Of a DNA stretch of 22,593 nt, positions 1 to 6,745 are shown in pieces (the first letter of the stretch is position 1; every line of letters begins with the position of its first letter). Source of the stretch: GCA-003244245 sp052390495 (GTDB taxonomy: Bacteria; Actinomycetota; Actinomycetes; Mycobacteriales; Pseudonocardiaceae). The translations under genes were made by a program, and so were the position numbers. Location of the stretch: positions 1 through 22,593 of the forward strand of contig JBQTGW010000257.1 of the NCBI GenBank assembly GCA_052390495.1, read 5' to 3'. The notes under the pieces were generated by a model that was not told the DNA's origin, made no database searches, and worked only from the letters and a program-made list of their open reading frames with translations.

Positions 1-1
1 A

Positions 2-680
2 CAACAAAAGGAAGCAGTCGCCACGATCAGCATAGACGGTCTGCGGACGGTCAGCAATCAGATCGACACAGAGTTCACCCAGACCTTCGCCGGTGTGTTC
101 GCCCAGCACCGCACCTGGCTCAAGGCCGCCGCCTATGCCGACGCTCTGACCGCCTGCGACACGCCGGTCAAGACATGCTGGGAACTGGCCGAGAAGGCCG
201 GCCATGACACCCCGGGGCCGTTCCAGTCGCTGATCCTGGAAAACCAGTGGGATCACGACGAGATCTGGAACCGCATCCCCACCTGTACCCCACGGCTGGT
301 GCCCTGCCCCGCGGGCGATCCGCTCGGCCCGGGACTAGCCGTCGACGAGACCGCCCACCTGAAAAAAAGGTCACCACACCGTCGGCACCGGAATACAATG
401 GGCCGGCTGCGCCGGCCGCCCAACCAATTGCGTCACCTCGGTATTTCTCAGCTACGTCACACCCCAGGCCGCGACCTGGATCACCCACGGACTGTTCCTG
501 CCGGAAAAAGACTGGTTCACCGGAGACACAGCCACCGGCCAGGCCCGCCGCGCGAGCGCCGGTGTTCCCGATCAAACCGTTTTCCAGACCAAACCCCAGA
601 TCGCCCGCCGGAAATCCCAGGAACTACGTGACCTGGGTGTGTGTTTCCACTGGGCAACCGGGGATGAGGTGTACGGCCGG
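2..680 (+). pseudogene. IS701-like DDE transposase, frameshifted and 3'-truncated
   Basis: This is a remnant of an IS701-family transposase; such enzymes cut and join DNA with a DDE catalytic triad. The reading frame is open from the left window edge (first full codon at 2), so the true start lies outside. It contains WELAEKAGHDTP and then the first catalytic Asp in VDETAHLKK. At an A7 run (362-368) the frame breaks, and the family sequence resumes in another frame with GHHTVGTGIQWAGCAGR, then LFLPEKDW, ATGQARRASAGVP, TKPQIARR and GDEVYGR, where the second catalytic Asp sits. One fewer A would restore a single frame. After GDEVYGR (about 680) transposase similarity stops and the sequence continues in frame into an unrelated YcaO-like segment. 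The last third, with the catalytic Glu, is missing. Family assignment is by recalled motifs and is fairly sure; the element's inverted repeats are not visible. Confidence 0.75.
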
Positions 681-1232
681 TACGCGGCCCTGCGCGAGGC
701 GCTGGCCGAGGCGATGCAGATGCAGCTGATCGTGCGACAACTCGACGACCCGGACAGCGTTTTCATGCGGGTCGCCGAGTCCGACACCAGCCCGCTGAAG
801 CCATGGCTTCCGGCGCGTGACTACCGGAAGGTCTACCGGGCGGACTGGCGAGATCTGACCCACCACGCCTGCCATCTACAGGTCCATCTCGACCCCTGCC
901 TAACCGAGGACTTCGAACGCGAGCTCGGCTCTCTTCCCGTGCTGGGTGTCGATGATGTCCGGGCGTGCGTGTCACCGCTGGCTGCTGTGGACCCTGCGGG
1001 CCGCCGGGACGAGCTGACCGGCCGGTTGGAGTGTCGCGGGCACCCGGTCTACGCGGTGGACGTGACCACCCCCGATGTCCGGACGACCGACATCCGGGTA
1101 TCGCGCGTGACCGCGCCCGGCCTGTACTCCTATGCTGCGGCAGCGTTCCCGTGCCTCGGGGGTCGGCGGCTCACCGACGCGTTGCACCGGGCTGGTGGAG
1201 CGCCGCCGAGGGTATTCCCATTACCCCATTGA
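681..1232 (+). pseudogene. YcaO-type azoline cyclodehydratase, C-terminal remnant
   Basis: About 183 codons resemble the C-terminal part of YcaO proteins, which use ATP to turn Cys/Ser/Thr of a precursor peptide into thiazoline or oxazoline rings (TOMM/thiopeptide pathways). Visible signs are ALREALAEAMQMQL (the conserved helix with E-A-x-Q), then VYAVDVTTPDVRTTDIRVSR followed by VTAPGL, a CLGGRRL motif, and a C-terminal PLPH just before the stop, close to the Pro-rich ends of this family. The N-terminal ATP-binding half is missing; in its place the frame reads straight in from the transposase remnant. A GTG at 639 is the only nearby start and would give a meaningless hybrid protein. No precursor peptide, dehydrogenase or transporter was found beside it. 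Family call is from motif memory; that it is non-functional is inferred from the truncation. Confidence 0.68.
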
Positions 1233-1398
1233 GTCCGGCCACGTGCCTGTGCACCGTTCGTGCGAGGCCGCAATAGAGCTGCGCCTCGTGAGTGCTCCGT
1301 GACTCGATGGTGTTTCTGGCTACTGATGGTGGCAATAATGGGGTCGTGGACCACCACCGTGTTGCCCGATCGTGGTACTTGATGGTATGGGGTGTCCG

Positions 1399-2688
1399 GT
1401 GAGGCACGGTCCTCGGTTGCTGGCCATCATGGGCTCCGGTGAGACCGCCCCGACGATGGCGAAGGTCCACCGGCTGCTCGTCGAGCGGCTCGGTCCTGCG
1501 CCGGTCGATGCGGTGCTGCTGGACACTCCGTACGGGTTCCAGGAGAACGCGGAGGAGATCTCCCGGCGGGCGGTCGGCTACTTCGGACGTAACCTGGGGA
1601 TGCGGATGCGCGTGGCGAGTTGGCGCCGCCCGGGGGATGACCCAGGGGATGACCCAGGGGATGACTTGGTGCAGCGCGAGCAGGCGCTGGCAATGGTCCG
1701 CGAAGCAGGCCTGGTCTTCGCGGGTCCGGGGAGCCCGACCTATGCACTGCGGGTGTGGCAGGGCAGCGGACTGCGCGACGTGCTCATCGACAAGCTCGCC
1801 CACGGTGGCTGCGTGACGTTCGGCAGCGCCGCCGCCGTGTCGCTCGGGGTCGCCGCCGTGCCGGTGTACGAGATCTACAAGGTGGGCGCCGACCCGCATT
1901 GGGTCGAGGGCCTGAACCTGCTGGCCATGATCGGGCTGCGGGCAGCGGTGATCCCGCACTACGACAATGCCGAGGGCGGCACCCATGACACCCGGTTCTG
2001 CTACCTCGGTGAGCAGCGCCTCCAGACCATGGAGGCGCTGCTCGATCCCACGACCTGTGTGCTCGGCATCGACGAGCACACCGCGGGGGTGTTCGACCTC
2101 GACGCGGACACCTGCACGGTGCTCGGGCGGGGTACGGTCACCGTCCGCAACCACGGGGTGAGCACCGTGTTCGACTCCGGGTCCACGGTCAGCATGGACG
2201 AGGTGCGGGCCGCCGCGGTCGGCGCCCGTTCCGGGGCCGTGGCCGGGCGGGCCGGCGAACGGGTGTCCGATGCGGACCCGGACACCCGGCAGGTGCCGTC
2301 GCTGCGGGCTGAGGCGCAGTCTCTGGAGCGTGACTTCGACGCCGGACTGTGCTCCCGCGACGTCCACGCCGCCGTGACCGCAGCCCTCCAGCTGGAGCAG
2401 ACCATCATCGACTGGTCGGCCGACACCGAAGAAGAGGACGGACCGGGCACGCCGCGGGCCGTGCTGCGCAGGATGGTGCTGCGACTGGGTGAACTCGCCG
2501 CCGTAGGTGCCCGCGATCCAACGGAACTGGTCGCACCCTTTGTCGACACCCTGATCGAGCTGCGTGACCGGGCACGGGCGCAGGGGTCGTGGTCCCTGGC
2601 CGACGAGCTGCGCGAGCGGCTCACCACCGCGGGGATCACGGTGCGCGACACCCCCGAGGGCACCGTCTGGGACCGCAGCTCGCCCTGA
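1399..2688 (+). CDS. Peptidase S51-like protein fused to a CysRS C-terminal domain
   Basis: The 429-residue product has two recognisable parts. Residues 5-260 look like peptidase family S51 / class I glutamine amidotransferase-like proteins (dipeptidase E, cyanophycinase). LLAIMGSGE opens the fold, LDTPYGFQEN and FAGPGSPTY follow, the nucleophile is probably Ser143 in FGSAAAVSLG, and VIPHYDNAEGG comes after. Residues about 300-429 match the C-terminal helical domain of cysteinyl-tRNA synthetase, ending LRDRARAQGSWSLADELRERL and then AGITVRDTPEGTVWD. The synthetase catalytic and zinc-binding parts are absent. The start is uncertain: GTG 1399 has a GGGG stretch 7 nt upstream and leaves a family-like N-terminus; ATG 1387 and GTG 1372 are in frame. 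Residues 79-89 are a GDDPGDDPGDD repeat. The substrate is unknown; the fusion hints at a tRNA-Cys or cysteine-linked role, which is inference. It is intact, unlike most neighbours. Confidence 0.85.
   Translation: MRHGPRLLAIMGSGETAPTMAKVHRLLVERLGPAPVDAVLLDTPYGFQENAEEISRRAVGYFGRNLGMRMRVASWRRPGDDPGDDPGDDLVQREQALAMVREAGLVFAGPGSPTYALRVWQGSGLRDVLIDKLAHGGCVTFGSAAAVSLGVAAVPVYEIYKVGADPHWVEGLNLLAMIGLRAAVIPHYDNAEGGTHDTRFCYLGEQRLQTMEALLDPTTCVLGIDEHTAGVFDLDADTCTVLGRGTVTVRNHGVSTVFDSGSTVSMDEVRAAAVGARSGAVAGRAGERVSDADPDTRQVPSLRAEAQSLERDFDAGLCSRDVHAAVTAALQLEQTIIDWSADTEEEDGPGTPRAVLRRMVLRLGELAAVGARDPTELVAPFVDTLIELRDRARAQGSWSLADELRERLTTAGITVRDTPEGTVWDRSSP
1633..1665 (+). repeat. 12-bp tandem repeat inside the S51-CysRS fusion gene
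   Basis: The unit GGGGATGACCCA occurs 2.75 times (1633-1644, 1645-1656, partial 1657-1665) and encodes GDDPGDDPGDD. Because the unit is a multiple of three, copy-number change would not break the frame. It probably lies in a surface loop between two strands of the S51-like domain. Confidence 0.85.
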
Positions 2689-2712
2689 TGGGGCATCCCC
2701 CTGCAAGAGTGT

Positions 2713-2739
2713 CGTATTTGCCTGACTATGGCAAATACG
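2713..2739. promoter_or_regulatory. Perfect 10-bp inverted repeat, probable operator
   Basis: CGTATTTGCC and GGCAAATACG form perfect 10-bp arms around a 7-nt centre (TGACTAT). It is AT-richer than its surroundings and lies between the S51-fusion gene and the start of the next gene, about 37 nt upstream of the preferred GTG start. There is no T-run after it, so an operator for a dimeric repressor is more likely than a terminator. An in-frame ATG lies inside it (2728), which argues against that ATG being the start. Confidence 0.6.
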
Positions 2740-2763
2740 GCAAGCTCTGGACCCTGCCCGATC

Positions 2764-2770
2764 AGGGAGG
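2764..2770 (+). promoter_or_regulatory. Ribosome binding site deciding the start at 2776
   Basis: AGGGAGG lies 5 nt before an in-frame GTG. The longer reading frame from ATG 2728 has no such site and would overlap the palindrome, so the GTG is preferred. Confidence 0.6.
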
Positions 2771-2775
2771 GTCCG

Positions 2776-3432
2776 GTGGCCGACTCAGGCATTTCCACAG
2801 CACAGCCGATCCTGCTCACCGCACATGCGGGCGCCGCGCCGCCGTCGGCTCGCGTGCAGTGCGAGATCCTTCCGGTGACCTGCGCCGAGGGGCACATCAT
2901 CGCGCTGGCACGACATCCCGCAGGCACTGCACCGATGCCCGGCTGGTGCCATGAGCTGCCCCCAGGCCGGCACCCGACCCAAGCCGTCGTCGAGGCACTG
3001 ACTCGCGAGCTCGACCCGGTGTTCGATCAGTCGACGTCGGTCCTGCACTCCACGTCGTGGCGCTATGAGAGCGAGTACCTGGTACTGAGCTATCTGGCAG
3101 TCCTGCAGCCGCCGCTGGTCAGTGCCCCGCCCGGCTTCGTGCTGCAACCGGTGGACACCAGGACAGACCGGGCAGGCCGGACCAGCGATCCCTCCGCCAT
3201 CCCCGTCATGGACGTGCTCACCCACGGACTACGCCATCTGGCGATGCTGCGGGTCAGCGACGCCACCGTCGCCAGCACTCTGGCTGGTTGCTGGCACGAG
3301 CTGCTAGCAGACTGGGACCCGTTACCAGCCGGTCTGCTCGAACACTGCATACCCACGCTCCACACAACCGGGGTGCGCAACGGACAGCGTAAGCCGACCC
3401 GCTCCGAAATCGTGGCACTGACCGCCCGCTGA
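2776..3432 (+). CDS. Hypothetical protein, possibly NUDIX-like
   Basis: A 218-residue soluble protein without signal peptide or membrane segment. I do not recognise a named family with certainty. Residues about 30-100 run EGHIIALARHPAG, then MPGWCHELPPG, then EALTREL, and finally SEYLVLSYLAVL. This order of strands and a helix recalls NUDIX proteins, but the GX5EX7REUXEEXGU box is not present, so any NUDIX fold would be catalytically different. A second helical part follows (VLTHGLRHLAML and CWHELLADWDPL). It starts 87 nt after the S51-CysRS fusion gene on the same strand, behind a perfect palindrome, so it may be a separately regulated partner of that gene. GTG 2776 is chosen as start because of a strong ribosome binding site. 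Codon use is typical of high-GC actinobacteria, which supports a real gene. Confidence 0.7.
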   Translation: MADSGISTAQPILLTAHAGAAPPSARVQCEILPVTCAEGHIIALARHPAGTAPMPGWCHELPPGRHPTQAVVEALTRELDPVFDQSTSVLHSTSWRYESEYLVLSYLAVLQPPLVSAPPGFVLQPVDTRTDRAGRTSDPSAIPVMDVLTHGLRHLAMLRVSDATVASTLAGCWHELLADWDPLPAGLLEHCIPTLHTTGVRNGQRKPTRSEIVALTAR

Positions 3433-3461
3433 CATCACTCCTTCGACCCTGATCAGATGCC

Positions 3462-3480
3462 GAGCCCCAGCAACGGGCTC
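3462..3480. terminator. Weak hairpin between convergent genes
   Basis: GAGCCC and GGGCTC pair around a 7-nt loop in the 66-nt gap between the unknown plus-strand gene and convergent vapC. The stem is only 6 bp and there is no T-run, so terminator function is a guess from its position. Confidence 0.35.
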
Positions 3481-3498
3481 AGCGGGCCGATCGGGTGA

Positions 3499-3891
3499 TC
3501 ACTCGAGGACCGGCAGGTTCAGGTCAATGGCGGACTTGACGAGCCGATCGTCGAAGGATGCGACGGTCGCGACGGCGTCGACAGCCGCAAGCAGAACACA
3601 ACAGTCCGGCATTCTGAGGCCGGTGCTGGCACGCAACTGCGCCAAGCGGACAGCGGCATCGGATGGAAAGGGCAATTCCTCCACCTCGAGGTCGCGAAGA
3701 GCCCGCTGCACCGGCTCAAGTCGACCGTCCCGGGCGGGAACGACCAGCACCTGCGCCAACGTCAGCGAGTTGACCCCGAGATCGTCGTCGACTGCGCCGG
3801 CCAGCAGTGTCTCTGCGGCCACGTGATGGTCGTCGTGGCTGTCCAGATAGGCGATGAGGACGCTGGCATCAAGGACGATCACGCTGGCCAT
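3499..3891 (-). CDS. vapC: VapC-like PIN-domain toxin
   Basis: A 130-residue PIN-domain protein; VapC toxins are Mg-dependent RNases that cut tRNA or rRNA and are held inactive by VapB. The PIN acidic positions read Asp8 (VLDASVLIAYLD), Gln47 where Glu is usual (SLTLAQVLV), Asp96 (RMPDCCVLLAA) and Asp114 (ASFDD). The Gln replaces the second metal-binding acid of the family, so the nuclease may be weak or dead. ATG 3891 is chosen because the PIN fold begins right after it; the frame stays open further upstream but only as a shadow of the antitoxin gene. It overlaps the antitoxin by 13 nt (3879-3891), the usual arrangement for a co-translated toxin. Length is normal for the family. Confidence 0.85.
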   Translation of the reverse strand: MASVIVLDASVLIAYLDSHDDHHVAAETLLAGAVDDDLGVNSLTLAQVLVVPARDGRLEPVQRALRDLEVEELPFPSDAAVRLAQLRASTGLRMPDCCVLLAAVDAVATVASFDDRLVKSAIDLNLPVLE

Positions 3892-4142
3892 TCCTCCCGG
3901 AGCTTGCGCAGGTAGTCCGGTCCGTAGGCACCTGTGAGGATCCCGCTGTGCCGCCGAACCGCGACAAGCCTGCGCCTGCGCCGCTGCTCGCTCACCTGCT
4001 GGGCGGCGCGGTCGCCTTCGAGCGCCAAGCGCACGAGCAGCTGCGGCCGACTCAACTCGGGCCACCGCAGGGCAGCCGCATCCAGAGCAGCGGCAAGATC
4101 GTCCGTCTCGGTCACGAAGTGCCGAGTTCGCGTGGTAGGCAT
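3879..4142 (-). CDS. vapB: VapB-like antitoxin
   Basis: An 87-residue protein directly upstream of and overlapping the PIN toxin. It starts MPTTRTRHFVTETDDLAAAL, followed by a helical segment with RPQLLVRLALEGD and an Arg-rich middle (SEQRRRRRLVAVRR), and ends in GPDYLRKLREEWPA. I do not see a clear AbrB or ribbon-helix-helix signature, so the DNA-binding class is unknown. The role as antitoxin rests on gene order, size and the 13-nt overlap. The start ATG 4142 lies 8 nt from an imperfect inverted repeat, which fits autoregulation by the VapBC complex. Confidence 0.75.
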   Translation of the reverse strand: MPTTRTRHFVTETDDLAAALDAAALRWPELSRPQLLVRLALEGDRAAQQVSEQRRRRRLVAVRRHSGILTGAYGPDYLRKLREEWPA

Positions 4143-4149
4143 GCCGGTA

Positions 4150-4178
4150 GTGTATCACTTTTGTCCAAGGTGCTACAC
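4150..4178. promoter_or_regulatory. Imperfect inverted repeat, probable VapBC operator
   Basis: GTGTATCAC and GTGCTACAC are inverted copies (8 of 9 bases pair) separated by 11 nt, immediately upstream of the vapB start. VapBC complexes commonly bind such paired sites to repress their own promoter. That this is the binding site is inferred from position and symmetry. Confidence 0.55.
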
Positions 4179-4270
4179 CTCGGTACGATCACTCGTTGCC
4201 GGTCACCTCGGCCCAGAGCGCCGGCGCGTCGTCCAGGGTGGCCGGAGCGCCCTCGCCGAGGAGGATGGCC

Positions 4271-4531
4271 TTAATGTCGTGGAGGATCCACCAAGCGCTC
4301 AGCGGCGTGGGCGTGAACCAGGCGAGCGAGATTGTCGACCGCGGCAGTCAGCGATCCTTCGGTGTCAAGCAGCGATTGAGAGCACGGCTTCAGAGTGCTG
4401 TAGATCGTCGCCCCTTTCAGGCGAGGGTCGTCGGTCGGCAGTTTGGCCAGCGCGGATTCCTCAGCGTGCACTTCTCGACTGTTCCTCCGACGGCGCATCC
4501 AGCGGGTGTCGACTTCGCGTTGCCGGCTCAT
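4271..4531 (-). pseudogene. Cytidine/RibD-type deaminase, internally deleted remnant
   Basis: The 86-codon frame starts at an ATG overlapping the stop of the upstream ATPase (ATGA), so it is translationally coupled. It carries TRWMRR near residue 9, as at the N-terminus of RibD-like deaminases, then jumps to REVHAEESALAKL (the HAE zinc/catalytic motif) and ATIYSTLKPCSQS (the PC zinc ligand, with Lys where the family has Glu). In intact homologues about 40 residues lie between the first two motifs, and a second zinc Cys plus some 80 residues follow the third; both are missing. After the stop at 4271 a coding-like stretch continues in another frame to 4189 (WILHDIKAILLGEGAPATLDD), suggesting a further frameshift. 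A deaminase with one zinc Cys is unlikely to be active. A deliberately minimal protein cannot be excluded. Confidence 0.65.
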
Positions 4532-5931
4532 GTTGCTTGTCGGTAGATGTCTGCGGGGGTCAGCAGAGTGAGCGTCGGGTCGTGCTCGGCTCGGTCGATC
4601 AGCGGGTCGGAGAAGCCACTGCGGGAGAACAGGTAGCGCTGTGCGTTCTCGGCACTCGCGTGTGGGGCGAGGTGGTTGAGCAGGTTGAGCTCGGCCACTC
4701 CGACGGGTCGGGCCGTCCACTTGCACATGCCGACGACGAGGGGGCTACGGTCGCCGTCGACGCCTACGACGTCGATTTCCCGCTCCTCGGTCCGCCTGCC
4801 CTGCCCGGTCGGGACCGGGCCCCACCAGCGTCCGACCGCCGTGACGCCGGGCACCGTGTGGAGCACGTGCTGCTGGCAGACGTTCTCCCACGTCCGGGAG
4901 GTGAACTCGTCGAGCTGGGGCAGCACTGTCGACTGGACGTAGCGCGAGGCAAGCTCGGTCGTCCGCAGCTGGGAGCGGGCCGGATCGACGAACCGATGGT
5001 GGAAGCGCAGGAACGGATCGCTGATCGCGTAGGCGGTCTTGCGGGCGCGTGGCGAGGCCGTGATCGGCCGCAGGCGCTCGACGAGTCCAAGCCGCTCCAG
5101 CGCGTCGAGCAGCTTGGTGACGTGCGCCGGCGCGAGCGCGGTGCGCCCACCGATCTGCTGATTGCGGTTGTGGCCGTGGGCGATCGAGCGCAACACCGCG
5201 ATGTGATTGGTCGGGTCGGCCAGCGACTGGCGCAGCATCAACTCCGCCTCGTCATGCAGCAGACCGGTGCGCGTGAACACTTCGGCGAGCAGGTTGGCGG
5301 CCAGCGGGCGATCGTCGGTGAACCGCTCCAGGTAGTAGGGCACCCCGCCGCAGACGGCGTAGGTGCGGATGCGGTCCTCGGGGGTGTAACCGGGCTGGAA
5401 CAGACCCGCGTCGCGCGCGCTGAACGGCTCCAGCCGCAGCTGACCGGTACGCCGACCGTAGAGCCGGCCGGCCAGCACCTCGTCGGCGAAGAACGACAGC
5501 TCGCTGCCCGCGAGGATCAACATGATGGGCAGATGCCGCCCGGTCGTTCGCCACCACTGGCTGAGCACCGTCTCCAGCTCGGGCGACTGTGCGGCCAGGT
5601 ACTGGAACTCGTCGAGCACCACAAGCGTTCGCCGGTCGCCCACGAACTGCCCGATGGCGGCGAGAGCAGCGGACCACGTGGTGAGCGGCTGCGCGGCCAA
5701 CAGGTCGTTACCCCACGTTCGGGCCAACTCGGAGCCGAGGTCGCGAAGCTGATCCGCCGCAACCGAATCGGTGGCCTCGACATACAGCGAGCGGGTGCCT
5801 GCGGCCACGTGGGTGAGCAGTTCGGTCTTGCCGATCCGGCGTCGCCCGTACACGACGAGCAGCTCGGCTCGAGGCCCGGTCAGGCGCTCGCTGAGCTGGG
5901 CGAGCTCATCGACACGGTTCAAGAACTGCAC
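4528..5931 (-). CDS. DUF234-family AAA ATPase with nuclease-like C-terminus
   Basis: A 467-residue protein of the archaeal/bacterial ATPase family with a C-terminal DUF234 region. Walker A is GRRRIGKT (residues 29-36), Walker B is TLVVLDEFQYLA (Asp107-Glu108), and LILAGSELSFF follows as sensor strand. A winged-helix part lies at about 255-300 (VTKLLDALERLGLVERL), then ISDPFLRFHHRF. The C-terminal REIDVVGVD with VVGMCKW (Glu385, Asp387, Lys404) resembles a PD-(D/E)xK nuclease core, but the usual Glu of GECKW is Met402. The cellular role of the family is not established; members are often in mobile or defence regions. The start is GTG 5931 with AGGA 7 nt upstream. It is the first gene of a two-gene unit with the broken deaminase, whose start overlaps its stop. 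A 691-codon plus-strand frame over it is only a shadow. Confidence 0.85.
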   Translation of the reverse strand: MQFLNRVDELAQLSERLTGPRAELLVVYGRRRIGKTELLTHVAAGTRSLYVEATDSVAADQLRDLGSELARTWGNDLLAAQPLTTWSAALAAIGQFVGDRRTLVVLDEFQYLAAQSPELETVLSQWWRTTGRHLPIMLILAGSELSFFADEVLAGRLYGRRTGQLRLEPFSARDAGLFQPGYTPEDRIRTYAVCGGVPYYLERFTDDRPLAANLLAEVFTRTGLLHDEAELMLRQSLADPTNHIAVLRSIAHGHNRNQQIGGRTALAPAHVTKLLDALERLGLVERLRPITASPRARKTAYAISDPFLRFHHRFVDPARSQLRTTELASRYVQSTVLPQLDEFTSRTWENVCQQHVLHTVPGVTAVGRWWGPVPTGQGRRTEEREIDVVGVDGDRSPLVVGMCKWTARPVGVAELNLLNHLAPHASAENAQRYLFSRSGFSDPLIDRAEHDPTLTLLTPADIYRQAT

Positions 5932-5934
5932 ATC

Positions 5935-5954
5935 ATAATCCTACGCCGGATAAT
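5935..5954. promoter_or_regulatory. Short inverted repeat upstream of the ATPase gene
   Basis: ATAATCC and GGATAAT (6 of 7 pair) flank TACGCC just upstream of the ATPase start. It is AT-rich against a GC-rich background and could be an operator or part of the promoter. No further promoter elements can be fixed. The rest of the gap up to 6156 shows no gene that I can support. Confidence 0.3.
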
Positions 5955-6156
5955 CTCAGCCAGTAAAATCCTCGGTAAGCACCACCGTCGCCGCGGTTGC
6001 CGAAGGTGACCGACGAGAATGAGCCAGGCGGGAGGCCACGGCCCGCCCTGGCGGCTCAACGCGAACGTCGCGACGGGTCGCGGACGGCGCTGAACACCAT
6101 TGCACCACCGAACACATCGTCGAGGCGGCGACATGCGTCGGTGACCCGTTCCAGGC

Positions 6157-6739
6157 GTGTCGAGCACGCCGGTGGCCGACGGCCTGACGCTGCTGGATGA
6201 ACGTCGCGGCATGATCTACCACCTCAACCAGACCGGCGCCGTCGTCCTAGAGGCGCTGCTCGACGGAGGCAGCGAGGCTCGCCGAGTTCGCCGCGTCGCT
6301 GCGCGAGGTCGGCGCCATCCGGTCCGACGCCGTCGAGCACGCCTTCGCCAGCGTCCAACGGCACCGCTGCGTACCCCAGTTCCGGTACGGCCCCGAGACG
6401 ATCACCGTGCCGCAGGCCGAGCTGCCCGGCGACCAGATCCTGGACATCGTCTACTCCCACCGGTCGCTGCTGACCAGCACCGGGCAGGACGGCGGCCCTC
6501 CGTCGTCGTCCTCAGCACCCACCCTGATGGCCCGGATGCTCGAAGCTCTCGACCTGCGCCCCGGCCTGCATGTGCTGGAGATCGGCACCGGCACCGGCTA
6601 CAACGCCGCCCTGATCACCACCATCACCGGCGCACCCGTCGTCACCGTCGACGCAGGAGCGGCCGCCGCCCAGGGCGCGGCGATCTCCACTGACACCCAC
6701 GTGCCGACCGAGGTCCGGGTTCGTGTTGAAGGAGTGTGA
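6157..6739 (+). pseudogene. PqqD-like / FxLD-type methyltransferase hybrid, frameshifted
   Basis: The first 43 codons (GTG 6157) match PqqD-like peptide-binding (RRE) proteins of RiPP pathways: STPVADGLTLLDERRGMIYH and then LNQTGAVVLEALLDGGS. At about 6280 the frame breaks; one base over, the sequence continues as AEFAASLREVGAIRSDAVEH, RHRCVPQFRYGPE and LRPGLHVLEIGTGTGYNAAL. This is the start of a protein-L-isoaspartate methyltransferase-like enzyme of the FxLD lanthipeptide type, with the SAM motif GTGTGYN. The methyltransferase stops soon after motif II (VVTVDAG) with an unrelated tail, about half the normal length. So two RiPP genes appear to be joined and both are incomplete. An in-frame TGA lies directly upstream of the PqqD part. 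No function is expected. Confidence 0.68.
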
Positions 6740-6745
6740 ACGCGG

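Noticed and set aside
1633..1665. Possible CRISPR-like repeat
   Set aside because: The units are 12 bp, directly adjacent with no spacers, and lie inside a coding frame; it is a simple in-frame tandem repeat.
1171..2706. 511-codon open frame on the minus strand
   Set aside because: Opposite the S51-CysRS fusion gene, which has the real motifs; the minus frame is His/Arg/Gly-rich as antisense frames are in GC-rich DNA.
3934..6009. 691-codon open frame on the plus strand
   Set aside because: It lies opposite the ATPase and vapB genes and shows no domain; the minus-strand frames have clear family motifs. It is a shadow of high-GC codon bias.
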